A stretch of 64,000 nt of DNA, from assembly GCA_035571515.1 (NCBI GenBank), contig DATNCQ010000214.1:1-64000 (forward strand), in the 5' to 3' direction. Below, in pieces: positions 1 through 7,706 of this stretch; position 1 is the stretch's first letter; each line of letters starts with the position of its first letter. The notes beneath the pieces are model-generated. The model worked only from the letters and a program-made list of their open reading frames with translations. It did not search any database and had not been told where the DNA came from. Both the position numbers and the translations under genes were made by a program. Source of the stretch: Gp6-AA40 sp035571515 (lineage in GTDB: Bacteria; Acidobacteriota; Vicinamibacteria; Vicinamibacterales; UBA2999).

Positions 1-1
1 G

Positions 2-79
2 GCGGGTCCGGCCGGAGAAGCCGTACGTAGGGCGGGTCCCGCCGGAGGCCGCGAAGACCGCGACGGCGGACCCGCCATC
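2..79. repeat. Dispersed GGCGGGTCCCGCC repeat inside the RND coding frame
   Basis: Two copies of a GGCGGGTCC-GCCGGA motif plus an inverted copy (GGCGGACCCGCC at 65-76) fill the coding frame upstream of the conserved LTQKDLY segment. The 20-base core GTACGTAGGGCGGGTCCCGC (23-42) recurs with one change at 29149, 29179 and 36403. Translation gives Gly/Ala/Arg/Pro-rich residues with no counterpart in known pumps. The position matches the cytoplasmic loop of variable length between two helices of CzcA-type proteins. Confidence 0.7.
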
Positions 80-799
80 CGTCTCACCCAAAAAGATCTC
101 TACGACGCGATCGTCGAAGGTGCGCTCCTGCGGTTGCGCCCGAAGATCATGACCGTCTCCACCGTCGTCGCGGGTCTGCTGCCGATCATGTGGAGCAACC
201 GCGTCGGCGCCGACGTGATGAAGCCGCTCGCGACGCCGGTGCTCGGCGGCATGGTTTCCTCGCTGATCTACGTGCTGGTCGTCACCCCGGTCTTCTTCTA
301 CTGGATCCAGGAATACCGGCTGCGGCCGGAACGGTCCGAGGTCGTTCCGTCGGCCATGGTGCCACGCTGGGTGCCCGCCACCATCGTTCTGCTGATCGCG
401 ATGGCGGCCGGCGGGTGGTGGATGCGCGATCGGATGTCCGCGGCGCCGCAGGACGAGGCGCCAGGCGGTGCCGTGCTGCAGACGGTCAAATCGGGCGAGC
501 TTGCGATCACGCTCTCGAATCCGGCCGGGGAGCTGCGCCAGGGCGCGAACGACTTCCGCATCGAGTTCCGATCGGCACGGACCAATGCCCGCGTCAACGT
601 CGGCGACGTGCGGCTGAATGCGGCGATGATGATGCCGGGGATGGCGATGACCGGCACCACGACCGTCACGCCGGGTGACCGGCCGGGCGTGTACGAGGCG
701 AAGGGCGATTTCGCCATGTCCGGGTCGTGGGACATGACGCTCGAGTGGGACGGACCCGCCGGCCGCGGTTCGGCCGCATTCAAGGGGAGCGTGCAATGA
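2..799 (+). CDS. Heavy-metal RND efflux pump (CusA/CzcA type), C-terminal part, with added YtkA/FixH-like domain
   Basis: The gene is cut by the window start; its frame is open from base 2 and ends at TGA 797-799. After a loop of about 26 unusual residues, the line LTQKDLYDAIVEGALLRLRP-KIMTV matches the end of HME-type RND pumps (CusA/CzcA), which drive metal export by proton antiport across the inner membrane. It is followed by the last two membrane helices (PIMW and the VSSLIYVLVVTPVFFYWI segment). The protein then continues unusually: an extra helix (WVPATIVLLIAMAAGGWWM) and about 115 residues ending in an Ig-like, Met-rich domain (AAMMMPGMAMTG) resembling YtkA/FixH domains. The extra helix would put this domain in the periplasm, where Met could bind Cu or Ag. 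The channel and adaptor genes follow with 4-base overlaps. The pump identity is secure; the metal and the YtkA call are inference. Confidence 0.88.
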   Translation, partial: AGPAGEAVRRAGPAGGREDRDGGPAIRLTQKDLYDAIVEGALLRLRPKIMTVSTVVAGLLPIMWSNRVGADVMKPLATPVLGGMVSSLIYVLVVTPVFFYWIQEYRLRPERSEVVPSAMVPRWVPATIVLLIAMAAGGWWMRDRMSAAPQDEAPGGAVLQTVKSGELAITLSNPAGELRQGANDFRIEFRSARTNARVNVGDVRLNAAMMMPGMAMTGTTTVTPGDRPGVYEAKGDFAMSGSWDMTLEWDGPAGRGSAAFKGSVQ

Positions 800-2232
800 C
801 CGATCGGGCGGGAACGGCGTTCACGGGCATTACGTGCCACCCGACTACGCCAAGGCTTCGTCGGGCACGCAGAGGCACAGAGGCACCGAGATCATCACAG
901 AGAACAACAAGGCTCTGTGTCTCCGTGGCTCCGTGGCTCGTGATCATGGCATTGACGTTCCCTTCAGTCGCGGTGGCGCAGGAGGGCACCATCGAGCAGC
1001 TGGTCGCGACGGCGCTCGATCGATCCCCGGACATCCGCGCGGCGCGGACGGCAATCACGGCTGCCGGCGGTCAGCTGACACAGGCGGGCCTGAGGCCGAA
1101 CCCGATGGTGTCGGCCAGCCGCATGCTGATGACCGGCGAGCAGCACCAGACGCTCGTAGAGGTCGACTGGCCGCTTGACCTGTTTCGCCGTCCGGCGCGC
1201 ATCGTCACCGCGCAGCACGCGGTCGAAGCGACGACGCTCTCGGTGCAGGATCGGGAGCGGCTGCTGGCGGCGACGGTGCGCGCCCTGGCGGGACGGCTGC
1301 TCGCGGCGCGGCGCAACGTGGAAATCATGAGCGAGGCGCTGACCGCCGCGCGCCGCATGCGCGAGCTGCTCGACTCGAGGGTGACCGAAGGCGAGCTGCC
1401 GAAACTGGACGCGAACATCGCGGCCGTCGAAGCGGGCCGCATCGAAGCGGACCTGACGCTCGCGCAGGCCGAGGCGGAGGGCGCCGCCATCGAGCTGAAA
1501 GCCGTTGCCGGCCTGGGCCCGAACGATCCCCTGGTGCTTCGCGAGTCGCTCGAAGGGTTGGTGGGCGGGACTCCGGCGCCGGCCTCACTCGTCTCATTCG
1601 ACCCGTCCGCCCCGCCCGCGCCACCCGCCCCACCCGCGTCAACAGGCGTCTCAGCGATCGCCGCTCGCGCCGATGTCCGCGAGGCGACGGCCCGCGTGGC
1701 GCTGGCGGATGCGAAGCTCGAGCAGGCGCGCCGCGAGGGGCGGGCGGACCTGACGCTCACCGGCAACTACGGCCGCGAGGGATACGGCTTCGCGCAGCGC
1801 GGGTTCGACAGCGCCGGCCGCCTCGTGCCCGTCCAGGGCAGCTTCCACAGCTTCGAGATTGGCGCCCGCCTGATGCTGCCACTGCGTAACCGGAACCAGG
1901 GCGCGATCGCCGTCGCGGAGGCGGAGCGCATTGGCGAGCAGGAATGGCTCGCCGCGCGCCAGCTGGCCGCGCAGGCGGAGATCGATGCGGCGGTCGTCCG
2001 TGATCGCGAAGCGCTCCGCGCGGTCGACATGTACGCCACCAGCATCCGCGATCTGGCGAGGCAGAATGTGGACGTGCAGCTCGAAGCGTACGACCTCGGA
2101 CGCACGCCGCTCAGCGACCTCCTGGCCGAGCAGCGCCGCTACCTGGATGTGGAATCGGCGTACACGGCCGTGCTCGCGCGTGCGTATGACGCGCGTGTCA
2201 CCCTCCGCCGGGCGCGAGGGGAGATCCGGTGA
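796..2232 (+). CDS. TolC-type outer-membrane efflux channel
   Basis: The 478-residue protein has the long coiled-coil content and repeat architecture of the OEP/TolC family (VDWPLDLFRRPARIVTA, AEAERIGEQEWLAARQLAAQAEIDA). It forms the outer-membrane exit duct of the RND pump. I chose ATG 796 because it overlaps the pump stop as ATGA and has AAGGGGAG 8 bases upstream. The N-terminus is odd: about 40 polar, Arg-rich residues precede the hydrophobic stretch LCVSVAPWLVIMALTFPS and a VAVAQ-EG cleavage site. That stretch is encoded by a dispersed inverted repeat (821-943). A Pro-rich PSAPPAPPAPPAS insert lies near residue 275, between the two structural repeats. A later start cannot be excluded, but none has a better ribosome site. 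Confidence 0.9.
   Translation: MTDRAGTAFTGITCHPTTPRLRRARRGTEAPRSSQRTTRLCVSVAPWLVIMALTFPSVAVAQEGTIEQLVATALDRSPDIRAARTAITAAGGQLTQAGLRPNPMVSASRMLMTGEQHQTLVEVDWPLDLFRRPARIVTAQHAVEATTLSVQDRERLLAATVRALAGRLLAARRNVEIMSEALTAARRMRELLDSRVTEGELPKLDANIAAVEAGRIEADLTLAQAEAEGAAIELKAVAGLGPNDPLVLRESLEGLVGGTPAPASLVSFDPSAPPAPPAPPASTGVSAIAARADVREATARVALADAKLEQARREGRADLTLTGNYGREGYGFAQRGFDSAGRLVPVQGSFHSFEIGARLMLPLRNRNQGAIAVAEAERIGEQEWLAARQLAAQAEIDAAVVRDREALRAVDMYATSIRDLARQNVDVQLEAYDLGRTPLSDLLAEQRRYLDVESAYTAVLARAYDARVTLRRARGEIR
821..943. repeat. Dispersed inverted repeat (CAGAGGCACAGAG...CTCTGTGTCTCCGTG) within the TolC gene
   Basis: The element begins TCACGGGCATTACGTGCC and ends GGCTCGTGA. Its arms, near GCAGAGGCACAGAGGC and GCTCTGTGTCTCCGTGGC, are partly complementary. 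The same ends and arms recur at 35394-35479 in the same orientation relative to a gene. A second small palindrome (CCCGAC...GTCGGG, 840-868) appears nested within this copy. The right arm is read in frame as the signal-peptide core of the TolC protein. Confidence 0.75.
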
Positions 2233-3503
2233 GAGCTGCGCTCGCGGTGGTGGTCGCCGTGGCAATCGGAGGCGCGGCCGGGTGCTCGCGGGATCGGGAT
2301 CCGGGATCCGGGGTCCGGGATCCGAAAGACACTGACGTGAACGTGCCCGCGTCGACGTCCACCGAACACGCACACGCTGGCATGCCTGAAGCCCGATCCT
2401 CCGACCCTCGAACCTCCGAACCTGGAACCTCCGGATCCCGGATCCCGGATCCCGGATCCCGGCCGGAAATCGTCCTCGACCCCGACATGATCGCGCGCGC
2501 GGGCATCAAGACCGTCGCGGCCGTCAAAGGCACCGCCTCCACCCGCCTGCACCTGCCCGGCGTCGTGCAGCCGAACGCCTACAAGAACATCGACGTCACC
2601 TCGCTCGTCTCCGGCCGCGTGACGCAGGTCCGCGCGGAGCTCGGGCAGCGCGTGATGCTCAACGAGGTGCTGGCAACCGTCTACAGCCCCGAGCTGGCGG
2701 ATGCGCAGACCAACTTCATTGCGGCGCGCGCCGAGCACCTCGCGCACGACCAGGCGCAGGCACGGACGCAGCGCCTCTACGCGATTGGCGCCGCGAGCCG
2801 CCAGGAGCTCGAACGGCTCGAAGCGGAGAAGTCCGAGATGGACGCGAAGGTGGAGACGGCGCGCGCGCGGCTCGTGCTGCTCGGCATTCCCGAAGAGAAG
2901 ACGCAGCGGCTCGCCTCCCCCGCCGACGTCGTGACGACCTTCGACGTCAAGTCGCCGATCGCCGGGATTGTCACGAAGCGGAACGCCAACCCGGGACTCA
3001 ACATCGATCTCGCCACGGCGCTGTTCACGGTGACGGACCTGTCCACGGTGTGGGTCATCGCCGATCTCTACGAGCGCGACTTCGCGGGCGTCGGCATCGG
3101 CAGTCCCGTCGCGATCACGACGCCGGCGTATGCGGGGATCGACCTCCGCGGGCGCGTGGACTACATCGACCCGCAGGTGCAGCCGGAGACGCGAACGGCC
3201 AAGCTTCGCGCCGAGGTGCCCAACAGCGGCGCCCGCCTCCGGTTTGGCATGTTCGTCGACGTCAGCATCGCCGCCCGCTCGCCTCGTCCGGTCGTGATGG
3301 TGCCGAAGGGAGCCGTGCAGACCGTGGGCGCCCAGTCGGTGGTCTATGTCTCGACCGGGCCCGGCCGTTTCGAGCAGCGCGCCGTGACGATTGGTGACGC
3401 CATGGGCAACGACGTCGCCATCTCCAGCGGCCTCGAGCCGGGCGACCCCGTCGTCACCGAAGGGGCGTTTTTTCTCAGGGCGGAACGCGAACGGTTGCCG
3501 TAG
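2229..3503 (+). CDS. RND efflux periplasmic adaptor lipoprotein (membrane fusion protein)
   Basis: GTG start overlapping the channel stop (GTGA). The 424-residue protein starts with a lipoprotein signal, cleaved before Cys19 (GGAAG-C). Residues 20 to about 83 are a Gly/Ser/Asp/Pro linker encoded by 7-base tandem repeats, with one His cluster (STEHAHAGM). After that come the standard adaptor parts: barrel-sandwich half (VSGRVTQVRAELGQRV), alpha-hairpin (FIAARAEHLAHDQAQARTQ), second lipoyl half (SPIAGIVTKRNANPG), a beta-barrel (DLYERDFAGVGIGSPVAI) and a membrane-proximal domain. It bridges the pump and the TolC channel in the periplasm. Together with the two upstream genes it makes a complete metal-type CusABC/CzcABC efflux set. 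The metal specificity is not readable. Confidence 0.92.
   Translation: MRAALAVVVAVAIGGAAGCSRDRDPGSGVRDPKDTDVNVPASTSTEHAHAGMPEARSSDPRTSEPGTSGSRIPDPGSRPEIVLDPDMIARAGIKTVAAVKGTASTRLHLPGVVQPNAYKNIDVTSLVSGRVTQVRAELGQRVMLNEVLATVYSPELADAQTNFIAARAEHLAHDQAQARTQRLYAIGAASRQELERLEAEKSEMDAKVETARARLVLLGIPEEKTQRLASPADVVTTFDVKSPIAGIVTKRNANPGLNIDLATALFTVTDLSTVWVIADLYERDFAGVGIGSPVAITTPAYAGIDLRGRVDYIDPQVQPETRTAKLRAEVPNSGARLRFGMFVDVSIAARSPRPVVMVPKGAVQTVGAQSVVYVSTGPGRFEQRAVTIGDAMGNDVAISSGLEPGDPVVTEGAFFLRAERERLP
2291..2462. repeat. GGATCCC 7-base tandem repeats encoding the adaptor linker
   Basis: Two blocks: 2291-2326 (GGGATCC-type units, imperfect) and 2396-2462 (CCTCGAA/CCTCCGAA/CCTGGAA units followed by four GGATCCC units). 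They lie wholly inside the adaptor gene and translate to the DPGSG/RIPDPGS-like linker. The same GGATCCC word occurs between genes at 41041-41060. Confidence 0.8.
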
Positions 3504-3512
3504 GATCCATCC

Positions 3513-4001
3513 ATGCCTTTCACGCTCAACGTCAACGGAAAGGCGGTGACGGTCGACGTCCCCGCCGACATGCCGCTGCTCTGGGTGCTGCGCGACGTGC
3601 TCGACCTGCGCGCCACCAAGTTCGGCTGCGGTCTCGGCCAGTGCGGCGCCTGCACCGTCCACCTGCGCGGCAACGCCGTCCGCTCGTGCCAGACGACGGT
3701 CTCGGCGGCGGCAGGAGGCGCGATCACGACGCTCGAGGGTCTTTCGCCGGACGGCTCGCATCCGCTGCAGCGCGCGTGGGAAGAGCTCGACGTGCCGCAG
3801 TGCGGCTACTGCCAGGCGGGGCAGATCATGTCCGCCGCCGCCCTGCTGCGCCGTACCCCGCGGCCGACCGACGCGGACATCGACCTGGCGATGAGCGGCA
3901 ACCTCTGTCGATGCGCAACCTACACGCGGATCCGCGAAGCGATTCACCGCGCGGCCGGCAACGGCACCGCGACCGCAACGACGGCGGAGGTGATTCGATG
4001 A
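3513..4001 (+). CDS. (2Fe-2S) subunit of a molybdenum hydroxylase
   Basis: 162 residues, the size of the small subunit of IorA/aldehyde-oxidoreductase-type enzymes. The N-terminal plant-ferredoxin cluster has Cys39, 44, 47 and 59 (FGCGLGQCGACTVH). The C-terminal helical cluster domain has Cys97, 100, 132 and 134 (QCGYCQAGQ, LCRCATY). These two clusters pass electrons from the molybdenum cofactor of the subunit encoded next (4-base overlap, ATGA) to an acceptor. The protein has no export signal of its own, so it probably travels with the Tat-bearing large subunit. No FAD subunit is present, as is usual for the isoquinoline-oxidoreductase branch, which donates electrons to a cytochrome. The substrate is not known. 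Confidence 0.95.
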   Translation: MPFTLNVNGKAVTVDVPADMPLLWVLRDVLDLRATKFGCGLGQCGACTVHLRGNAVRSCQTTVSAAAGGAITTLEGLSPDGSHPLQRAWEELDVPQCGYCQAGQIMSAAALLRRTPRPTDADIDLAMSGNLCRCATYTRIREAIHRAAGNGTATATTAEVIR

Positions 4002-6226
4002 AGCGCCGCGACTTCCTCCGCGCCACCGCTCTCGCCGGCGGCGGCATGATGATCGCCATCTACGTTGACCCCGCCGACGTGCTCGGCCAGGAAGGGAGCC
4101 GCGCGCCGGCCGGCGGCGCCAACTACAAGCCGTGGGCGTTCCTGAAGATCGGCCGGGACGGGAAGGTCACGATCCTCGGCAAGAATCCGGAGGGTGGCCA
4201 GGGCGCGAAGATCCACCTCCCGATGATCATCGCGGACGAGCTCGACGTGGACTGGAAGGACGTCACCGTCGAGAACGCGCCGCTCGACGAGCAGAGCTTC
4301 GGCATCCAGCGCACCGGGGGTAGCACCGCCACCCCGATCAACTGGGACCCATTGCGCCAGTGCGGCGCCGCCGCGCGCCAGATGCTGGTCGCGGCCGCGG
4401 CCCAGACGTGGGGCGTCCCGGCGAGCGAGTGCGCGGCCGCATCCGGCCGCGTGACGCACGCGGCGTCGAACCGATCGCTCGGCTACGGTGAGCTCGCGTC
4501 GAAGGCGGCCGCGCTGCCGACGCCGGATCTCAAGAGCGTCAAGCTCAAGGATCCGAAGGACTACAAGGTGATCGGCTCGCCCGCCCGCAACCAGGACGTG
4601 CCGAAGATCGTCCGCGGCGAGCCGCTCTACGCGATCGACGTCAAGCTGCCGGGCATGCTCTACGCGGCCTACGAGAAATGCCCCGTCTACGGCGGCAAGG
4701 TCGCGACCGCGAACGTCGACGAGATCAAGCGGCTCCCCGGCGTGCGCCATGCGTTCGTCGTGCCCGGCGGCCCCGATCTCACCTACACCTATCCCGCCTG
4801 CTGCCTCGGCGTGAGCCTGCACGGCGGCGTGGCGATCGTCGCCGACACGTGGTGGCACGCCCAGCAGGCGCGCGCGAAGCTGAAGGTGACGTGGAACGAG
4901 GGACCGACCGCGTCCAACAGCACGGAGGGGTTCAACAGGCGTGCGCAGGAGCTCGCCCGGCAGGCGCCGCAGATCAAGCTCTATAACGACGGCGACGCCG
5001 CCGGCGCGCTCGCCGGCGCGGCGAAAACCGTCGAGGCGGCGTACTACTATCCGTTCCTCGCGCACGCGCCGCTCGAGCCGCAGAACTGCACGGCGCACTA
5101 CAAGGACGGCAGGCTCGAGGTCTGGGTCGGCACGCAGACGCCGCGCGAAGGGCGGCAGGTGATCGCGCAGTCGCTCGGCATGCCCGAGAACGACATCACC
5201 GTCCACTTCGTCCGCATGGGCGGCGGCTTCGGACGCCGCATCCTGAACGACTACATGGCCGAAGCCGCGTGGATCGCGCGCGAGATGAACGGCACGCCCG
5301 TCAAGCTGCTCTGGTCGCGCCAGGACGACCTGACGCACGACTTCTACCGGCCCGCCGGATATCACTTCTTCAAGGCCGGCCTCGATGCCTCGGGGAGGAT
5401 CGTCGCCTGGAACCAGCACTACGTCGCCTTCGGCGAGGGCGAGAAGTTTGCGCCGAACACCGCCATCGGCGGTGCGAGCTTCCCTGCCGGCTTCGTCCCG
5501 AACTTCTCGTTCAATGCGTCGCTCATCCCGATGGGCATCCCCACCGGTCCGCTGCGCGCGCCGGGCACCAACGGGACGACGTTCGTCTACCAGGGGTTCA
5601 TCGACGAGTTGGCGGTGGCGTCGGGCAAGGATCCCGTCGACTTCCGGCTGGCGCTGCTCGACACGCCACGCAGGCTGCTGCCGAACACGCGCGACAACTT
5701 CAACGCCGAGCGCGCGAAGGGCGTGCTCAAGCTCGCCGCCGAGAAGTCGGGCTGGGGGCGCCGCCAGCTGCCGAAGGGGACCGGCATGGGCGTCGCGTTC
5801 CTCTTCGCGCACCTCGGCTACTTCGCCGAGATCGCCGAGGTGTCGGTGGACGCGCAGAACCGCGTGAAGGTGAACAAGGTATGGGTCGCGGCCGACATCG
5901 GCAGCGAGGTCATCAACCCGCTGAACGCGGTGCACCAGGTGCAGGGATCGGTCATCGACGGCATGGGCGCCGTGATGGCGCAGGAGACGACGTTCGTCAA
6001 CGGCCGCGCCCAGCAGGCGACGTTCAACGATCACCGGCTGGTACGGATGAACCAGGCGCCGCGGGACATCGAGGTCCATTTCCTCGAGACGGCCAACCCG
6101 CCGACCGGCCTCGGCGAGCCGGCGCTGCCGCCGATCATCCCGGCGATTACCAACGCGATCTACGCGGCGACCGGCAAGCGGATCCGGTCGATTCCGATCG
6201 GGAAGCAGGGGTTCTCGTGGGCCTGA
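3998..6226 (+). CDS. Molybdopterin-binding subunit of a xanthine-oxidase-family hydroxylase (IorB-like), Tat-exported
   Basis: 742 residues, starting at ATG 3998, which overlaps the small-subunit stop. A Tat signal is clear (MKRRDFLRATALAGGGMMIA), so the folded cofactor-loaded complex is exported to the periplasm. Family markers include GNPEGGQGAKIHLPMIIADELD, LEPQNCTA, RMGGGFGRR (Mo-cofactor contact), GPLRAPGTNGTTF and the C-terminal GLGEPALPPIIPAITNAI with the Glu that acts as the active-site base. It probably hydroxylates an aldehyde or N-heteroaromatic compound. The gene follows the efflux operon by 9 bases (via the small subunit) and precedes a DUF6152/DLSG pair; whether that pairing is functional is open. 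Confidence 0.94.
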   Translation: MKRRDFLRATALAGGGMMIAIYVDPADVLGQEGSRAPAGGANYKPWAFLKIGRDGKVTILGKNPEGGQGAKIHLPMIIADELDVDWKDVTVENAPLDEQSFGIQRTGGSTATPINWDPLRQCGAAARQMLVAAAAQTWGVPASECAAASGRVTHAASNRSLGYGELASKAAALPTPDLKSVKLKDPKDYKVIGSPARNQDVPKIVRGEPLYAIDVKLPGMLYAAYEKCPVYGGKVATANVDEIKRLPGVRHAFVVPGGPDLTYTYPACCLGVSLHGGVAIVADTWWHAQQARAKLKVTWNEGPTASNSTEGFNRRAQELARQAPQIKLYNDGDAAGALAGAAKTVEAAYYYPFLAHAPLEPQNCTAHYKDGRLEVWVGTQTPREGRQVIAQSLGMPENDITVHFVRMGGGFGRRILNDYMAEAAWIAREMNGTPVKLLWSRQDDLTHDFYRPAGYHFFKAGLDASGRIVAWNQHYVAFGEGEKFAPNTAIGGASFPAGFVPNFSFNASLIPMGIPTGPLRAPGTNGTTFVYQGFIDELAVASGKDPVDFRLALLDTPRRLLPNTRDNFNAERAKGVLKLAAEKSGWGRRQLPKGTGMGVAFLFAHLGYFAEIAEVSVDAQNRVKVNKVWVAADIGSEVINPLNAVHQVQGSVIDGMGAVMAQETTFVNGRAQQATFNDHRLVRMNQAPRDIEVHFLETANPPTGLGEPALPPIIPAITNAIYAATGKRIRSIPIGKQGFSWA

Positions 6227-6302
6227 GGGACGCGCCGCCCTGCAGGCCGGCCCTTCCAGAGATGAAGTATTATTCGGCAGCGATTTCCCGACGAGGTGCC
6301 AG

Positions 6303-6740
6303 ATGAGACTGAAGCTGTTCGTGGCCTCGGCGATGAGCCTGGGCGTTCTGATGTCGATCACGCCGGCGCTCGCGCATCACGGCAACGCCGCCTACGACGA
6401 CAAGATCACTGAGTTCAAGCAGGCCACGGTCACCAAATTTTCGTGGGCCAACCCGCACGCGCTCGTCGATTTCGACGCCAAGGACGCGAAGGGCAACCCC
6501 GTGCACATGGTCGTCGAAACGGCGGCGCCGCAGGCGCTCCGGCTGATCGGCTGGGACAAGACCTCGCTGGCGGCCGGCGACGTCGTCACCGTCCGGATGT
6601 ACGTAGCGAAGAACGGCAACCCCGCCGGGCGGCTGAACAAGATCATCCTGGCGGATGGCAGCGAGCTGCACGACACGCAGCTGGGCGGCGACGCGGGCGG
6701 CAAGAGCCGGTACGATCCGGACGCTGACACCAAGAAGTAG
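6303..6740 (+). CDS. Secreted DUF6152-like protein (HHG motif)
   Basis: 145 residues with a signal peptide ending TPALA and the mature protein starting HHGNAAYDD, the hallmark of this small secreted beta-rich family. The second conserved block is SWANPHALVDFDAKD. The family's function is unknown. N-terminal paired His plus NPH suggest a metal site, but that is my inference. It is one of six paralogues in this window (others at 16008, 17272, 18718, 42055 and 59624) and is followed after 9 bases by a DLSG-type protein, the recurring partner. GACGAGGTGCC upstream is the likely ribosome site. Confidence 0.85.
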   Translation: MRLKLFVASAMSLGVLMSITPALAHHGNAAYDDKITEFKQATVTKFSWANPHALVDFDAKDAKGNPVHMVVETAAPQALRLIGWDKTSLAAGDVVTVRMYVAKNGNPAGRLNKIILADGSELHDTQLGGDAGGKSRYDPDADTKK

Positions 6741-6749
6741 CGAGGAGAC

Positions 6750-7622
6750 ATGCTGATGCGCAACTCCATTGGGGCAGCAATGGCCGCCGTGCTGGCGGCC
6801 CTGGTCCTCGCAACCACGGAGCGTCCCGCGGCGCAGGCCCGTCAACGTATCACCGGCGAGGGGTTCATCTCCGAAGGCATCCCGAAGATGCCGAACCCGC
6901 CGGGTCCCGCGCCGAAACGGGATCTGTCCGGAGCGTGGGTGGGACCGGCCACCACGAACAAGCCCGACCCCGTTCCGCCGATGACGCCGGCCGGCGATAA
7001 AGTCTTCAAGGAGAACAAGGGGTACGGCGCTGCCTCAGGCAACTTTGGCCGGGGGCAGCCGGCGGCAGGACCGGGTGAGTCCAACGATCCGTTCATCACG
7101 TGCGATCCGCTCGGCTTTCCGCGCAACCTGCTGGCCCACGCGATCACTGCCCGCGGCGGAACGCTGTTCGGCTCCGCGCCGAACCGCATCCTGATCGCCT
7201 ACGAGCAGCAGCGCGTCTGGCGCGAGATCTGGATGGATGGCCGCGCGCTGCCGAAGGCCGTCGACGTGAAGGGCGCTCCCGAGTCGCGGTTCTACGGCCA
7301 CTCGGTCGGCCATTGGGAGAACGACACCACGCTCGTCATCGACACGACCGGTCTGGATGAGCGCACGTGGCTGGACGAACAGGGACATCCGCACACCGCG
7401 ATGGCGCACATCCAGGAGCGCTACACGCGCGCCGATCAGTACAACATGCAGCTGACGGTCACGGTTGACGATCCGAAGTACTACACGAAGCCGTGGACGT
7501 GGATGAAGGCCAACTTCTACTGGATGAAGGCGCAGGAATTCTCAGAGTCGCTCTGCATCCCGTCGGAGGCGATCCAGTATCGCGACACGCTGTCGCGGCC
7601 GTCGGGAATCGACGCCAAGTAG
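6750..7622 (+). CDS. Secreted DLSG-type protein of unknown function
   Basis: 290 residues with an N-terminal signal segment (AAMAAVLAALVLATTERPAA). I do not recognise a named family. Seven relatives in this window share, in order: KRDLSGAWVGP near the mature N-terminus, a PP-(M/L)TP-AG segment, CDPLGFPRN, an ILIAYEQQRVWREIWMDGR strand pair, GHSVGHWENDTTLVIDTTGL, a T-W-LD-x-x-G-x-PH block, IQERYTRAD and VDDPKYYTKPW. The pattern looks like a repeated beta-sheet protein, with WE-x-D-T-LV-ID the strongest motif. It probably works in the periplasm with the DUF6152 protein encoded just upstream. The gene ends convergently with a binding-protein gene, with an imperfect hairpin between them. Confidence 0.85.
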   Translation: MLMRNSIGAAMAAVLAALVLATTERPAAQARQRITGEGFISEGIPKMPNPPGPAPKRDLSGAWVGPATTNKPDPVPPMTPAGDKVFKENKGYGAASGNFGRGQPAAGPGESNDPFITCDPLGFPRNLLAHAITARGGTLFGSAPNRILIAYEQQRVWREIWMDGRALPKAVDVKGAPESRFYGHSVGHWENDTTLVIDTTGLDERTWLDEQGHPHTAMAHIQERYTRADQYNMQLTVTVDDPKYYTKPWTWMKANFYWMKAQEFSESLCIPSEAIQYRDTLSRPSGIDAK

Positions 7623-7630
7623 CGATCGGG

Positions 7631-7703
7631 GAACCACGAAGAACGCGGAGATCACGAAGCTGAGTTTTTCAATCCTTCGTGTTCGTCGCGACCTTCGTGG
7701 TTC
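7631..7703. terminator. Imperfect long hairpin between convergent genes, possible bidirectional terminator
   Basis: Left arm GAACCACGAAGAACGCGGAG.. (7631-7659) is largely complementary to the right arm ending ..ACCTTCGTGGTTC (7674-7703), around a loop with five T. The arms share the CACGAAG/CTTCGTG word at both ends. It fills the gap between two genes that converge, 3 bases from the stop of the minus-strand gene. No long U-tract follows, so the termination role is an inference. Confidence 0.45.
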
Positions 7704-7706
7704 GTC

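Noticed and set aside
2139..3947. Long open frame opposite the adaptor and 2Fe-2S genes
   Set aside because: Arg/Asp/Gly-rich composition without domains; it is the antisense shadow of well-identified genes in high-GC DNA. The same applies to long antisense frames at 3944-6361, 27152-29491, 29867-32866 and 43128-45248.
6268..6273. TATTAT as a promoter -10 for the DUF6152 gene at 6303
   Set aside because: No recognisable -35 box at 16-18 bases upstream, so it was not annotated.
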